Shown piece after piece: positions 11,226 to 23,457 of a stretch of 64,000 nucleotides of DNA. Source of the stretch: Sycon ciliatum. Taxonomy: Eukaryota; Porifera; Calcarea; Leucosolenida; Sycettidae. Numbering within the stretch: the stretch's first letter is position 1; every line of letters starts with the position of its first letter. Position numbers and translations under genes: made by a program. The notes beneath the pieces were generated by a model. That model saw only the letters and a program-made list of their open reading frames with translations. It had not been told where the DNA came from and searched no databases. The stretch spans positions 518,863 to 582,862 of the forward strand of contig NC_088651.1 of NCBI RefSeq assembly GCF_964019385.1, written 5' to 3'.

Positions 11226-11359
11226 TCAATACATCAAACTGACTAACTAATGAAAGTATTCTCAACTATCCAAACGCCATTAGGGAAGGAACTCGAAATG
11301 CTAACAAAAATACCATTTTGCATCCAAACGGCCGTTCACCACACAATGTGTGTCATATT

Positions 11360-12380
11360 TAGCCCTTTCCTAAAGGTGCCAAAAAAATTCGCAACTTATG
11401 CTTTTCGCAACCGTGCCAAAACAAGTGAAAGCACAACTACCTGAGATAGGAAAACGAACAGACTTGGAATGAATCATAGATCATTGTCCTTTTTACTGAA
11501 CCTTCGCACACATGACATGTTGGCATGCTCAGGGCTGCCACATACATGTACAAATATTACACAGCAATGAATCAAACAAGTCTCTTTCCGCTGTTACTCC
11601 GAGTTTCGTGTGAAAACACTCATCAGACAGCATATGACCAAGACTAACAATCACTAGAATGTATACGATAGAAGAGGGCAGAGGTGATGGAGGCACATTG
11701 CAATAGCGCGAGGAAAATGGGTGACAAAAATCAGCGTGATTATAAGAGGAAAAAGATGTTGAGAGTATAGAGTATAGCCTGGGTAAAGAAACAGCGCGAT
11801 TCTCTGGCAACACATCAGTACAGATTTGTGCTACATGTACATGTAACTTGTACAGTACGACCGGGCGCAGAAGACACTTCGCCAAAAAACACAGTTGTAG
11901 GCTGGAAAATGGGCAAATGGAGGCTAGATTTGCAGATTTGTAGATTTGCAGATTTTTAACAGAACCCATGTACCGTTTTCTACATGTTTTCCACGTGGTG
12001 TGATCGCATCGTATGGTGCTCTCCAGGATCGTGGAATAAGACCAATACGACCAACACCGTTCAACATGGTAGAACAATGCTAGGCTATGCCTTGAGCCCC
12101 TGCGTTCTTGGGACCAGGAATCGGCGCCCGATCTTACTCCACTTCTCGAAGTACACTTGTCATGATGATTTGATGGAACGGTTTAACACTTCTTGTTGAA
12201 GCGGAGCATCACGGACACTTCATTGGTCGCCTCCAGGGCACTTCTCTGCACACAGCTGCGGAAAAGTTGCGAAGTAGTTTTTGAAAATGAAGAAAGTTGC
12301 GAAAGTTCCGAATTCTGCCATAACAACAAAAAGTGGCAAAAAAAAAAGGTGAAAAACTTTGGGAAAGGGCTAAAGGGCTA
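11360..12380. mobile_element. candidate non-autonomous element with TAGCCCTTT ends and TTCGCAAC subterminal repeats
   Basis: The left end TAGCCCTTTCCTAAAGGTGCC (11360-11380) is mirrored at the right end, where the reverse complement of 12364-12380 begins TAGCCCTTTAGCCCTTT. Both ends carry several TTCGCAAC-type subterminal repeats (near 11387 and 11402 on the left; inverted near 12265 and 12297 on the right). Repeated subterminal motifs are typical of hAT-like transposons, but the pairing is imperfect and no transposase is present. The canonical hammerhead at 11590-11631 lies inside. Confidence 0.35.
11590..11631 (-). ncRNA. hammerhead ribozyme motif (type I, complete core)
   Basis: Read on the minus strand: stem I GCTGT/ACAGC pairs perfectly (11627-11631 with 11590-11594); core CTGATGA (complement of 11620-11626); stem II GTGT-TTTC-ACAC with four perfect pairs; GAAA; stem III ACTC-G-GAGT; then A as cleavage nucleotide, giving a GUA site between 11595 and 11594. 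All invariant core bases are present. The one-base stem III loop resembles the very short stem III of HHRs in Penelope-like elements and retrozymes, which often work as dimers. A TACATG repeat lies about 40 bases downstream on the same strand. Confidence 0.7.
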
Positions 12381-14747
12381 GTCGTAATAGCGTCGTTTCT
12401 ATAAACTTGCACAACTGTAAATGTAATGATTTGTTCTAACATGCGAATACGCTGCCCACGACTTCTTGCTATAAACGGGGAGGACGTTTATCAGCAAGGG
12501 AAGCATCGCCATGTACTGCGCCTGTGTTGCGAATTCAAGCAGATTGTTTTTCAAAGTGGAAACGGGTCGAGGTAAGTCAATGGACGTTACGTTGTGCGTT
12601 CCAATGATAAAGAAACGTTTGTTGTTGTCTTCAACTTGTAGTTTGTTTTGCATGATCTTTTCCTTATGGAACTATTCAGGCCCCACGATAATAAACATCG
12701 TTGCGCACATCGGGAGAGCCCTTGAAGCGATATCCCAGCCACGAACAGGACACAGTCACACCCGCAATTCCGGATGCCAAGTACAAACACAGATGCTCTC
12801 CTAGAGGTACATGTATACGCAGAGGATGTTTAGGCTCGGCGAAGGATGTTGTCACGGATCCATGGCATTGGAAAAATTATAATATTGCCTGTGAATGGAG
12901 CCCTTCCGCAAAAGCAAATACATCCGCTGCACGACCTCTCTGATAATACTTGTACATGTATGTGTTTGTCATCCTGTCCCACACAAACACATGTACACGT
13001 ATACAGACAAATACGATGAAGTTAAAGAGCATGCTATATCCAACGTATTGTCTATGAATCACATCCACATTAATGTCATTATGGAGTACTTCGAAGTACT
13101 TGTGTACACTAAACCATTGTACAGGTGATCCCACGCATTCTGCCTGCTCATTCAAGAGCTAGGTACCAGGTCCTCAAAATAACTAGCACAGGTCGGTCAT
13201 TAAATGCGTCATGCAGCACATTATGCACTTCTCCCTGTACTTCCATTGCGGGGTGACACTGCGACACACACACACATACACACATACACACAACCGTTGC
13301 AAGCAGGTTTAGGCGATAATTCGATAAACTATGCCAAGGTTAGCCAGTTCTACGGCTGGGGTCGGATGTGCAACTAATTACTTCAAGTGGAACCAAAGAA
13401 ACATCCCTCACAGACACATCTCAACACGTCAGTATACAAATACTGCATAAGACATTGGTATGCAGCCTTGCAGGATAGGTCAAGACCTCTTTCCTGAACG
13501 GCTCGGTGATTTCACTACGTGAACACCACGCACAAGCTGTGACTTGTCTCGATTATCACCACGGAAATGGTGTTAGGTATGGGGTTGGATATTGTCACAC
13601 CGTAGATCAAAGAACATACACACAGCATAGTAAACACTCGAATGCACGCCTAGCGTTTAGATATTATGGTTAATGGGAATGCGTCGCGTTAGACGAGATC
13701 AAGTAGCTATCTTCTCGGGTGAAAGTGTGAACAGACGAGGCCCACGTGCTAAGGTGTTCGTAAGAACCCATTCTGGCACTATCACTGAAAGTAGAAAGTA
13801 GCTCTCTGCATCCGCTGTATGGGGTAAACATCTGCTCTGCGCATAGTCACGTTCTTCAAGTAGGCAATTGGCAAATGCCCATCCTTCGCGTCAACTAAAA
13901 CATGCTCTCACTGTTCTCTTAGCAACTGTATGTCCATGTAGGGTGAGCATGGGTTTAGTTCTCGCAGGGCGCAGGACAATACGCAACTTATGACTTTTGT
14001 CGCAAGTGAGCCAATGTCCACGCGTGTACAAGCACTTCTTCAATTCTACACCGAACATGATGGGTGATCACCAAATATGCTTAGACACACGGCCAGTGGA
14101 CGTGACTTGGTGGAGACACATCGCCCCTGTGTCGTTCAAGTCAAGTACGAAACCTTCTCAAATCGAATTCGAGCCGTGCAAAGTCATACACTTTTTCACG
14201 GAACAGCAACTGTGCGTCAGGATTCTGGGCACACTTGGTGTCAGCAGCAAAGTGAAATTTTCTGTAGTTAGCTGCAGTGCAGTGTAACAGTTCCAGCAAA
14301 GGAATTTTACAAAGCACCCCTAGTCCTGACTGACACGTTCAATTACCTTCTTCCCCTTCACCATATGAGCACTTGGGAAGGTGATAAAAGCAGCGTTGAT
14401 TGAGTATTGTCCGCTTGACGTGTCCCCACACTAAACGACGCTGAAAGACAACAGACCGCTACAGAAGTATAATGTCTGGTAATGATTGCCGTCGAGTTCG
14501 CTCAACAGACTTTACTGAGGCGTGATTGCCAGCAATCTGGGGTCAGTTTTGCATCCATGTGCCGCATTTCTTGCGAAACGTGGCGCTATAATGCGAGGAC
14601 AAGTTCAACCGTCTGCGAAAAGATTTGTTTACCTACATGGACATCTACATAACTATAAGACCGTTCTTCACAGCAACATGTATATGTACTTCTCGAAGAT
14701 GAAATCGACCAGTGCCGGGACGTACCACTGAGGCAGGTGTAGTGAAG

Positions 14748-14984
14748 GAGAATATGAGCAACATGGGTAATTACGGCCCAAGTTGCCTATCATGCCGCAT
14801 TTGTACAGCTTAACCCTTTGGAGTCCATGGTTCGATTTCGAACCGTGGGCATTTTGTATGCATGTGGGCGCAGTCAAACTTTCGGTTCTCGGCCAAATCT
14901 TGACCAAATTCAACAATCGAGAATATGAGCAACGTGGGTAATTACGGCCCAAGTTGCCGATCATGCTGCATTTGTACAGCTTAA
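14748..14984. repeat. 66-bp direct repeat, period 171
   Basis: GAGAATATGAGCAAC... at 14748-14814 recurs at 14919-14984 with only a few substitutions, both ending TTTGTACAGCTTAA. The 104 bases between contain a near-palindrome around TTCGATTTCGAA. The pair explains the internally repetitive minus-strand ORF here, which I do not accept as a gene. Confidence 0.8.
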
Positions 14985-15738
14985 AGTATGGACTAAGGCG
15001 CAAGCGTCTCCTGGGGCTTATGCATGACTGAAACGTATTCAAGAAGAACTCAATGACAGCGTTCATCATAATCATGATCCGCACCAGTCCTGCTAAACCT
15101 TGTCCTCGTGTGTATATTTGTATACCATAATTATCTTGCAGATGGAACATCCACATTTTGCCGCTGGCAACTGATGGAAATATGTTCTGTGTCGTAATTG
15201 ATAAAAATCATAAAATTAATGTTCGCTAATGAGGAATTCGGCCAGCTTCTCTGAGCTCCGTTGGCCATGTACCCTAGCAAGGCGTGAAAGCACCACTCAT
15301 TACCCAATACACAGTGTTTCGGGGCACCCCTCATCAGTTGCGCTTGATTAGGCTAATGTCGTAATGAAAATTTTCTCGGCTAGCACTGCATCATGTACAT
15401 GTATGATTGTCTGCTATCCGAGCCTACACGTCACTAGGGATATCCACTCACAGTGACACTCCGTGACAGACGAGAGCCTCAACCAAAGTTACGTCCATTT
15501 CATGGTTCAATATTTGAGGGTACAATTCTCTGTATACATGTACATTGAGTTCCAGAAAAGGTTAACCTACAATGTATGTTCAAAATATACAGGGGAGGGG
15601 GGGGGGGAAGGGCGAAGAGAACACTTCACGAAAGGTTTTGCCTTTGTATTTTGGCAACATAGAAAGTCAAAAATGATACCTATAGTCACAACAACAACAA
15701 AAACATTTACATGAATCTGTGGAAGCGTAAAGGATTGA

Positions 15739-15793
15739 ATGGAGTGGGTGGATGGAGTGGGTGGATGGAGTGGGTGGATGGAGTGGGTGGATG
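15739..15793 (+). repeat. 13-bp tandem repeat (GGATGGAGTGGGT), about 4 copies
   Basis: A perfect short minisatellite of unit GGATGGAGTGGGT, strand-asymmetric (G/T-rich on plus). Confidence 0.9.
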
Positions 15794-18377
15794 TTGTCGA
15801 AGAATCGCACACTGTATTAGTGCTGACTGTCCGTATATGGTGAGAGTGTGTATGAACAAACACCGTGATTGCAGTCTATAGGAAGTTGCCAGAGAGTCCA
15901 GGGTACAGTGCAATGCCATTGACATGGAGGGGTATTCGTATTCATTGCATTCAAAAGATCACCCAGAGTGAACCTGCAGTGATCCTACTGAGTGACAGAG
16001 TCTGTATAATCATTACTGTATCTGATGGTTCGTTTTATGTTACTGTGTTGATTCTTAACAAATGCGTTATTTTGTCCGTACAAGAGGCTCAAGGAGTTCA
16101 TTCATAAAAAAGAAGAAAAGAAAGATTACCCAGAGGCTCTTAGAGGCTCTAGTCCTGTCAATTGGATCATCCATTTACTATTGACAGACGTACATGTACA
16201 TGTACAACCATGTTCATACAGGTACAGGTATTATACGTGTACGGGAACATATACGTGTACGTGAACATACACGTGTATTCGCCAGTGACTGTGATTGATA
16301 CTCTACTTCAGTTTTGGGACTCGCCAGGCAAGATAATACGCGTGCACAGTATGGACTGCATCCCTATTGTGCTACACATGAAACTTGGCGTGAATTCATC
16401 AACAACGGAGGCAGATGAGCTCTGGATGAACTTCGCACCTAAGGTAAACGTGGCCTTGTTTTACATGTGCCAAACAGAACACGCAGTAATACAACTGCAG
16501 TTCACGAGTTCGCTACAGTGCCCCATAAACACGCGTAGAGCTCGTCAGTGGCCACAAACAGGGAATAGTATCGTCCTTCTCACTGCCATTTGCTATTGCA
16601 GCGTAAGCAGCGCAAGCACTGTCATTTGTCCCATAGTACCTACATGTACATGTCATGGCGATACTGGCAGACAATGGTTTCTCAAGACTCTGTTTGCAAA
16701 GTGCAGTACGTTACGTAACAGTGCGCAGTCATACCATACATGCATGTTCATGTACATGTAGCACAAACGTGTCCTGAACCATCGTATACCGTTTAAATGA
16801 AGATACTGGAAATCTGATCATAGCCGTTAAAACGCATTCAAACCGGTGCTCCAACGCAAGCCCTAGGTCCTATTGGACACCTGGCCGTCTCTAAAGCGCT
16901 GTTTCGAACAATCACCTTGTACTGCCCTTGCAGTACACACCATTTACTCACCATTGGCAACCAGCAGAGTCAGAGTTTTCACAACACCCACCTACTGCGA
17001 GGTTTGAGATACATCGTACATTTACCGTCACTGATCAGGCCACCAAAAGCAGAAGGGTCAAAATCATAAAGACCACTCTCAATATTGGACACTGCCTACT
17101 ATGGAAACAATCATAGCAGACAGGATAATAATTATGATGTTACAGGATAGCACACCCACGCTAACACACCACAACCACCGCAATGGTGATATCAGCAAAC
17201 AAGAGGAATATTGTATCAAGAGCGGACGAAGGGTCACTGACTTCAGATTGTATTGCCTCTGTCAGCCATGGTAGTTTGACCTTCATGTACGTGTGCTTTC
17301 CTCTTTCCTCTTTCACAATGAACGTACTACAACTACATGTATTCTGGTGGTTTCGAGTCCAGCCAATTGTCTAGATCCTGCGAAATAAGGGTCACTAGTG
17401 GCTTGAGAGTTTCGCCTGTGCAGATGGGCCGGGGGAAACAAAATTTAATTAATGTTCACCATCTTATAGCATATTGAATTTGATTTGGACGTGAGCCTCT
17501 CTTGTGGCATCTCTAGGTCCATGCTATCTGATTATACCCACCGACTGCATGCGCCTGAGACCTCACGAAGAAGGGCCTGTCATACATACATACTGTACAT
17601 GTCCATGCTGGAGATTCAATCTGACTGTATATGGATTAAGAACGTTCATCTTTGTACTTATTATCCGTTGGGTGTGAGGACCACCTGCAGCGACCACTGG
17701 TGCAATAGCAATGACTAATTAACCTTCGCCTCTGGTGCCACGTTACGCTAACCCCGGTAGGACCAGGTGTTGAGTTCAGTGGTCTCGGGTGCTGAAGAAC
17801 TCGGAGCTCAGTCTCCTAGCCTAGGCCGTTCTTATTTTCATGTACTGCACAGTTGAGTCACTGCATGTACATGTACACATTGGCATGCTGCGCTTGGTTG
17901 AATTCTAGCCTGTTCGTTCTTCAGCACTCCGCTCTTTGGCAACCGACAGCACAGTAGTGCAATGCACTGGCAACTGGAAGTCTGAAGCTCGTCAGCTGAC
18001 CATGAAGATCTAAGGACAGTTCTGGAACTTCATGGTGTACAGCTGGTCGCTCGCACTGGGATCTAGGCGTGGCGGAATCCATCACTCAACTGCACATCCA
18101 CCTAGCCCGTCCAAGATCTTGGTATCTATGACATCATAATTGTGCGGAGTCATAATGATGTTTTTCCACACTTAAAGCGCCGGTCCATTCGTAATCCTAG
18201 GAGCTGGTCCTCCGTACGTGTCAGGGCGAAACCACCAAATTTGGTCCTGTGTCAACGCGTGGGTAAGTGCAGCCCCAGGTTGCTAGAAACCTAGTCTAAA
18301 AGCTTCCAGTGAACTGTGACACCGACCCATAGTCCACGCCGGGCAGGACCAGAGACTTCCAAGTAACAGTTGAACTA

Positions 18378-18540
18378 CAGTCAACTTCACTGATGACGAC
18401 TGCGGATATAACGACAATTCGCGAATAACGACAGAATTTCCATGCCCAGAGCAAAGTCCCATCTAAATGTAATACATGTAATGAGACTTCGGGTATAAGG
18501 ACACTTCGCGAATAAGGACACTTTTCTTATGCCCTGCCGA
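18378..18540. mobile_element. decayed DNA-transposon remnant (pogo/Tc1-like terminal sequence)
   Basis: Starts CTACAGTCAACTTCACTG and contains repeated GCGAATAACGACA / GCGAATAAGGACAC units, a pattern common at ends of pogo-like non-autonomous elements. I could not find the opposite terminus, so the call rests on sequence style only. Confidence 0.3.
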
Positions 18541-18723
18541 GCGTCGTGATACGCAACGTTGCCTGTACAGTGTACTGGCAATGCTACGTACCCAACACAC
18601 AGCATTATGTACAGCTAGTCCAGTGGAGTGTTGTGCAATGGTGTGACAATGCACCAGGGTACGAATGTTCCCCGGCCGGGGCTGCAACGCGATCATGTAC
18701 ACCGTCATTCAATTACACTGCTG

Positions 18724-18785
18724 GCAACTGAAATCCGACCACTGGCCGGCGCGCCGCGCCGCCCGGGGGGTCGGATTTCAGTTGC
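18724..18785. mobile_element. 62-bp foldback with 17-bp perfect TIRs (GCAACTGAAATCCGACC)
   Basis: Left arm 18724-18740 is the exact reverse complement of 18769-18785. The 28-base interior is extremely GC-rich and itself near-palindromic (GGCCGGCGCGCC). The same arm sequence flanks a different interior at 42981-43099. Confidence 0.65.
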
Positions 18786-19745
18786 TCTGTAGTACCAACA
18801 TACACACATGTATTGTACATACATGAATTTGTGGTGTATTTGATCTGCCTGATCCATGAGGATGGAGATGTTGGGCGTTCCTGAACCGCATCAATCCAGC
18901 TGTTCGCCACGGAGATATCGCAGACCGATGGCCAGGGAATTCAAGTTATTCGCCCTGAACATAAACTGGATCATACCAGAGCATAGCGATAGAAGCAGGC
19001 TATTGTTTCCAAGACACTTCAGGTCAATCACAATAATAACAAACAGGGATAAACAGGGATAAAGGTGTTTAATGCGAGATCGCACTTTGAGAGCAACTGG
19101 CTCTTGTCTCATGTTTCCACAGCTCCCAAATAACATGATATTCGAACGATGAAAAGACGTCACTGTTTCACTCCCTTTGCAAATGCGAACTCGCAACACC
19201 TATTCATGACTAACAGCTGAGTTTAGGGTAGGCTACAAACTGGTACGAACACCTGTTGGGCTCACTTGCAAGATTGCCCAAGACAGCAAACGATAGAACT
19301 ACATTTGTACATGTATATGTAACTGGTAAACTTAAGTCACTGAGGTAACGCCACGATACTTTGTTCTGGCGTTGCTCCGAGTGTTACGGCAATACTCCAA
19401 TAGGCAAACTCGCCAGGCAGCAACATACTGTTCATGTAGCAGATGTTGATGAGGGTAACTAAGAACAAATTCAGGAGGTGTCTTCGAAAGTTTCAGAAAC
19501 GTCAATGCTGATATCATACTTGTACGGTACACCACATGAAAGGTATCCACGATCAGCCGAGGGAAATGCAAGAGGTAAGGCAATTTTACCACGAGATGTA
19601 TGGAATCCGGTAACCCCAGTAACGCCTAACTACATACATGTACACACACACACAGCGGCCTACACTTTTAAAAACGGTTTCGTGTTTATTACCGCGCACA
19701 AGTATCACCGAAATGACACAAGAGGTATGGAAAGTAGGGCACTTT

Positions 19746-19791
19746 GTTGTTACACAGAGTTTCATGTTTCAGCAACCAATCATCCGACAAC
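19746..19791 (-). ncRNA. decayed hammerhead-like motif
   Basis: On the minus strand stem I GTTGT/ACAAC pairs perfectly (19787-19791 with 19746-19750), GAAACTC and a GTGTA site are present, but the core reads CGGATGA (U4 changed to G) and stem II is weak. Position and layout match the ACTC/GAGT-class hammerheads elsewhere in the window, so it is a probable inactive copy. Confidence 0.35.
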
Positions 19792-22338
19792 AGAAGGAGG
19801 TTCTTGTGTACTGCTCTCGGCTCATCACAGGCATCGACCACTGTAGCAGGTTAAGTCGCTCTGCCTTTGTTATCAATGTTTTTTACAAGAGCCGCAAACC
19901 ATCATTGGGTGCAAACGCCACAAAAAACACACAGAGATACACATAGGGCGAACGAAGCAGTGGAGGCGGGGAAAGAGCAGCCAAACCGATCAAGGGCCTC
20001 GGCATTATGACTGCTCGTGTATCATAACAATGAAAGGGAGAATACTAAAAACCTGATATTGTGCCCCAGCAAGGGCGTGTGGGTGCTGCATAAGCTAAAA
20101 TTGTACCCTGGTCGGAATCTGGATTCTCTCTTCGTCGCTTGTGTGTGTGTATGTATGTGTGTATGTGTCAATAATGTGAACTGCCGACGGGATTGCTCAA
20201 CCTTGAAACAAAACAAGTATATTCCTCAGCTTAAACCTGTCAGTCTTATTTAGAAGTACATTACTTTGCGCCATTCGTCCATGCATGCACATGCTGAAAT
20301 CGCATTTAAGTTACGTCTTTTTGGAAAATAACACAAGGAGAAGTGCAAGCGATAACTTCCGCTAAACTATGTTTTCCTGAGGCTGTTTCTGTACGGCACC
20401 AGTCGATGTATGGTGTCCATTCTGGTATCAATTGGTTTGTGCTAAAAATCCGTTTCACTTTAGCCCATTGATGGAACTCTGCGTGCAATTAGCCAGGTTC
20501 GACCCAAGCTGAGTACAGTGTCACTGGCAAATTGCAACCTACTCTCACTGCTCTCCGCCATTTTGCAGCTGTAACACTAACATCGTCGTTTGGAACAGCT
20601 GCTGGGCGCATATCATCACGATATTGAATGTGTCACCTGAGGAGAAACAGCATATTCAAGATGCCAAGATCTTTGTTCGTTTGGGTACGTTGCTTGCCTT
20701 GAGGCATGCGTCCAATCATAACAGATGACAGTCGACCATTCCAGATGCCGTCATGGTGGACCAGAAAGACCCTGAAACAATACATGGCGCTTGGAGGCAT
20801 GTCAACTTGCCATGCCGTGCGCCAACAAATAAGCCAGAGCAGTAATTCCTCCAACCACTGGTTAGGTCTGGCATTGAATGTGCCTGAACATCCAATAGAC
20901 AACATGCTGGGTGTAATCTCACCTTGTCTCCTCCACCACTTCCCAGCTTGATACAGAACTACAATATGCAATGTACAAAGCAGGTGAAGTGTGCAACAAG
21001 GTCGACAGTTGCTCTCTTGTGAAGTTTCATTTTCCGATAAGCACAGGCCAATCCGTGAGCACTCCCATATTGCCATAACAACAACAACAAAAGAAGTCGC
21101 GATCATTACTTGCTAGTGGCATGTACATTATTTTCACAACGCAGCGAACCACACGTGCACATTGCGTTCCCAAATGCCCCCAGTCAACTGTACACAGGAT
21201 CCATACGTTGCTATGGACATAGTCCCACCTCAAGATCAGGCGTAACTCTATACAACTATTGAACTAACCAGTTGGCTGGTACCAGAAGGCATAGTACCCA
21301 ATCCACAGCGTACTTTGGCTTCGGTACTCTCGACCTTCTAATTCTGACATTCGGTAATGATGCCCCCCGGGTGAGAACACACAGCAGTCGCGTGATCCGG
21401 CCAGAAAGAAAGTGTTTACGGAGAGGTTTCAGTACTGCATGCACTGCAGACACTATGCTTCTGCGAGGCGAGTCACAGCTGCGACTGCCTTTCTCCTGGA
21501 CACATGCATCCTCGCCCAACTCAGCCAGATGTGAAATCACGGAGCAGCCGTACATGTAGACAGGTTCTGTACTGGTACCTAATTCAAGTACGAATTCCAG
21601 AAATGATTACCTGCTTTATTGCCTAAGTTTACCCGTGCATTCCCTTCCACATAGTCATAATGGTACATGGACGAACTCCCACCCGAACCTGCCAATACAC
21701 ACCTGTCCTGTGAAGAGGTTGTTTCGACAAGGACAGGAGAGAGTCGCCATTAGACCTATGAGTAGTGTGGGTAATGGCAGAACGTGAAGGGCACTGCACC
21801 AGTCACCCCCTCGGTGACCTGTCTGCGGACCAGACCGAACACAAGGTACAGCTTGACATTATTCATTAACGTGCTGCATGAGAGCTGGAGACAAGCTGGA
21901 TGCCATAATCAGCGCAATTCTTACAGCTACATTGGGAGTACAGTACATGTACATGTAGTACATTCGCACCACTTACTGTGAAACGTCTGTATCAATTACA
22001 TGTGCATTGCACCTTGGATATACAAATGTAACATGTTTCTTCACATTGGATATCCACGTACAGTCATGAACATGTATACAAGGACACATCATTTCAGAAG
22101 ACATAAAATCCTTTTCTAGCCCTTGACCTCGGATGTACATAATGTACATGTACGTAGAGTACCTCGGCTAGACCGGCCTTGTGTGAGTAACTCGGCTACA
22201 ACGTACAGATTTGACGGCGATTTGAAATACACGTACAAGTCATGTAAATCTAATTGAAGGTTCACTCACTTATCTTGTATGACCAGCTGCTCACTCCTGT
22301 GAAGCATACTTTTCAAAATAATTGGTAACCTCCAATGC

Positions 22339-22389
22339 CTCCACCGCAGGGCCACATCACAACATTGCTACATGTATGCTGCGGTGGAG
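22339..22389. repeat. 11-bp inverted repeat, hairpin
   Basis: CTCCACCGCAG (22339-22349) and CTGCGGTGGAG (22379-22389) are perfect inverted copies around a 29-base loop containing a TACATG unit. Confidence 0.6.
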
Positions 22390-22410
22390 CTAAGATAATT
22401 ATTGTTTGAC

Positions 22411-22429
22411 GTACATGTACATGTACATG
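22411..22429. repeat. (TACATG)n block
   Basis: Three consecutive units of the self-complementary hexamer repeat. Confidence 0.9.
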
Positions 22430-23021
22430 CGCATGCTGTGCGATCATTAATTTTATTTCACATGCACAATGTACATACTGTGCGATCATTTGGTTAACCA
22501 TTATGATTTTCTTAGGTTTTGCCGCTTCCATTTTCTCGTGAAGATTTGCCGGCAATGATGACGACTCTGGTTCAACAGGCAGTTGATGAATGATGTCAAG
22601 TAATTATTGTATCAGCGGGATGGCAGAGCGAGCATGACATGTGACAGTTGTGGCTGACATACGTGTACTCCGCCTCACATGTGCGCAAGTGTACAACCCT
22701 CCATTGAGAATATCTATCCTCACAAGACTCAGATCGAATACTTCTGAAAATGGAACTTGTCCGAGACTTCGGATAATTTTTCTTTTTTCTTCAGTGATTG
22801 GTGTAGCCCAGAGAACGCTTGGAGAGTGTTGTGAAGATGTATGGATAGGAATGGCTACAGTGGAGTCTGCGCATATTGAGAACTAAAACTAGACTGGTAA
22901 AATTCAAGCGTTTCGGCCATACATCTTTATGAGCGAAGGATTTCTCATCTTATAGTCTTCATATCTCTTCTTTCTTCTCCCAATCATGTCACAGTAAGCT
23001 TTCGTCCATCTTTCCCGTGAA

Positions 23022-23047
23022 TACATGTACATGTACATGTACATGTA
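23022..23047. repeat. (TACATG)n block, 26 bp
   Basis: More than four uninterrupted units of the self-complementary hexamer. Confidence 0.95.
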
Positions 23048-23214
23048 TCTGCAGATTATTGTGTCGCTGTATGGCCTATGGGGCAGAGTCACCTAAGGCC
23101 TATCACGTATGCTCTCAGTGTGCATGGCACGGGGTTACCAGTTTTTAACATGATGTGTTAGTATTCCCACCGTTCTCTACACTTACATTTTCGTGTTGTA
23201 ACTTTTACTGTTTC

Positions 23215-23262
23215 GCTATACAATGTACCAACCATCTTGCTATACAATGTACCAACCACCTT
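23215..23262 (+). repeat. 24-bp tandem repeat, two copies
   Basis: GCTATACAATGTACCAACC plus five more bases, repeated head to tail with one difference (23215-23238 and 23239-23262). Confidence 0.85.
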
Positions 23263-23433
23263 GCGATTGCTACATGGGCATGTACATGTACCTACCATTT
23301 TCCGTGTCGCCGCATGTGTTAGCCTTATGGATTCACAGAACTTTATTCTGTCGTTGAGATCCACGTAGTGACGATATTTCCACTGGTGATGAAAAGGTCA
23401 CCTGAAAACGTTCGCTTTGAACGATACACATGC

Positions 23434-23457
23434 ACAATGTACTTCGAAGTACATTGT
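23434..23457. repeat. 24-bp perfect palindrome
   Basis: The 12-base half ACAATGTACTTC is followed immediately by its exact reverse complement, giving an uninterrupted palindrome centred on TTCGAA. The centre GTACTTCGAAGTAC recurs near 44163, and a shorter version near 13086. Confidence 0.85.

Larger units (their letters stand above)
9520..14747. other. gene-poor stretch with TIR elements and one hammerhead motif
   Basis: No gene recognised. It holds a C tract followed by CA repeats (about 10694-10715), a TIR element at 11007-11225, a larger candidate inverted-end element at 11360-12380 with a hammerhead motif inside, and CA repeats near 13262-13290. ORFs of up to 182 codons have no recognisable motif and are as expected by chance. 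Confidence 0.5.

Noticed and set aside
11529-12077. 182-codon minus-strand ORF
   Set aside because: It overlaps the hammerhead locus and candidate transposon, and has no recognisable domain.
14668-15156. 162-codon minus-strand ORF with an internal protein repeat
   Set aside because: The repeat is fully explained by the 66-bp DNA direct repeat; no domain is seen.
16162-16761. 199-codon plus-strand ORF
   Set aside because: Its N-terminal part is translated TACATG/ACGTGT repeat and the rest has no recognisable motif; ORFs of this size are expected by chance in 64 kb.
17790-17928. 12-bp inverted pair GTGCTGAAGAAC / GTTCTTCAGCAC
   Set aside because: Short arms over 115 bases with no second copy or flanking duplication; could be chance.
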